Assembly: GCA_013695195.1 (NCBI GenBank)
Contig: JACDAY010000119.1
Span: forward strand, 1-5,872
Direction of reading: 5' to 3'
DNA from: Blastocatellia bacterium
GTDB lineage: Bacteria; Acidobacteriota; Blastocatellia; Pyrinomonadales; Pyrinomonadaceae
DNA: 5,872 nucleotides
Of this stretch, positions 5,105-5,872 are shown in pieces. Numbering within the stretch: the stretch's first letter is position 1; every line of letters starts with the position of its first letter. Below the pieces are notes generated by a model. The model was not told where the DNA came from. It searched no databases and was given only the letters and a program-made list of their open reading frames with translations. The translations under genes were made by a program, and so were the position numbers.

Positions 5105-5872
5105 CTAACGGTCGTCTAAACTGCGTAGAAACGCCACGATGTATGCCCGCTCCCTTGTATCGGATACATAGAACGGATGCGGCGCGGTTGCTCCGCGGCT
5201 CGGATCAAACAAATTATCCAGGCTCGGCACGGAATTATCGTGCAGAAATACCGGTTTGCGCGCCAGATCAAACAGCAACGGCAGTGCAATGCCGCGAATT
5301 TCTCCGCGAATGCTGGCGTTGAATATCGCCATTTTGTCGTCAAAGAAGCTGCGCGGCGTGTCCAACACGGGATTGAGCGGCGGCATCCTTTGGGCCAAAG
5401 TTACGGGATTGTCGCCCGGAAAAATCGTCTTCATCGGCAGTATTACCGCCGGGACGGGCTTACTCTGGTCAACATTGTGGCAAGTCGTACATCCGATGCT
5501 GCGAAATAGATCGCGCCCTCGGTTGATTGCCTGACGATCGCCTTTCACGCCTCTCGGTGCTCTCAACTTGAAAGCGTAAGCGTTCATATCAAGCAGTTTG
5601 GCGTTGTCCACTCGAATCCCAAGCGGAGCGTCTTCGCTGCCGGGCTGCGGGTGCGCGGCGGCTCTTACAAACGGATAGCCGGTTACGCCGGTTTCCTTTA
5701 GAATCTTGATGTAATCATCCACGATTTCCTCGCCCGCAGCGCCGCCGAGTTTTTTCATAAGCGCTCGTCCGCCTGGCGTGGTGATGGTCGTCTGGTCGAA
5801 AAGTGCGGTATAAACCAGATTGCTAAAGTTATCAACGCGGGCGATCGTACCTTCGCTGCCAAACGGGGCGGC
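5105..5872 (-). CDS. c-type cytochrome, C-terminal part (N-terminus beyond window); peroxidase/RoxA-like tail
   Basis: The frame is open from the window edge (5872) to TAG 5107-5105, giving 255 residues; an internal Met at 5758 is not a convincing start because the frame continues upstream with protein-like sequence. A covalent haem site CTTCH lies at visible residues 128-132 (bases 5491-5477), in the helix context RGRDLFRSIGCTTCHNVDQ typical of c-type cytochromes. The C-terminal region with RKPVFLHDNSVPSLDNLFDP, then APHPFYV, DTRERAYIVAFLRSLDD, resembles the second haem domain of dihaem cytochrome c peroxidase/MauG-like and RoxA-like proteins, where an FxHDGSVPtL-type segment is conserved. 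Such proteins act outside the cytoplasm after export and haem attachment. A second haem site and the signal peptide would lie outside the window. The exact subfamily is uncertain. A decayed gene follows 6 bases after the stop. Confidence 0.85.
   Translation of the reverse strand, partial: AAPFGSEGTIARVDNFSNLVYTALFDQTTITTPGGRALMKKLGGAAGEEIVDDYIKILKETGVTGYPFVRAAAHPQPGSEDAPLGIRVDNAKLLDMNAYAFKLRAPRGVKGDRQAINRGRDLFRSIGCTTCHNVDQSKPVPAVILPMKTIFPGDNPVTLAQRMPPLNPVLDTPRSFFDDKMAIFNASIRGEIRGIALPLLFDLARKPVFLHDNSVPSLDNLFDPSRGATAPHPFYVSDTRERAYIVAFLRSLDDR

Noticed and set aside
5177..5534. Plus-strand reading frames of 110 and 92 residues opposite the cytochrome gene
   Set aside because: They are antisense shadows of the cytochrome frame, which carries the haem motif.

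Overview
The window reads as a piece of a bacterial chromosome of moderate G+C. My best guess is an Acidobacteriota relative (Blastocatellia/Pyrinomonadales-like). That rests on the style of the proteins: a DUF4142 lipoprotein, a branched-chain-type E1 beta, and a c-type cytochrome with a peroxidase/RoxA-like tail. There is no rRNA or marker gene here, so the placement is inference. I see no tRNA, rRNA, CRISPR array, insertion sequence or phage gene.

Left block, plus strand (1-2091): four tightly packed reading frames. They are the last 35 codons of a protein that resembles the C-terminus of a 2-oxoacid dehydrogenase E1 alpha subunit, a UPF0114/YqhA-like membrane protein, a small unrecognised beta-rich protein with an acidic tail, and a complete thiamine-diphosphate-dependent E1 beta subunit. 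Gaps are 0, 3 and 12 bases, so they are probably one transcript. If the first fragment is E1 alpha, the two halves of the E1 enzyme are split by two unrelated small genes.

Middle block, minus strand (2113-4707), convergent with the left block across 21 bases: a DUF4142 lipoprotein, then a DUF417/RclC-like membrane protein, then an FAD-dependent phytoene-dehydrogenase/PYROXD2-like oxidoreductase. A good sigma-70-like promoter (TTGACT, 17 bases, TAAAAG) lies upstream of the first gene. The first two genes share the same strong ribosome binding site. The set looks like an envelope/redox-stress operon, which is inference from family knowledge.

Right block, minus strand (4833-5872): the C-terminal 255 residues of a c-type cytochrome with one visible CXXCH haem site. 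Immediately downstream, what looks like empty intergenic DNA (4833-5098) reads as a decayed gene. It has a ribosome binding site overlapping the cytochrome stop codon and an ATG. It then carries a frameshift at an A-run, an in-frame TAG, a long coding-like stretch, a second frameshift at an A-run, and a proline/methionine-rich end. This hidden pseudogene (or gene broken by sequencing errors) is the most interesting observation in the window.
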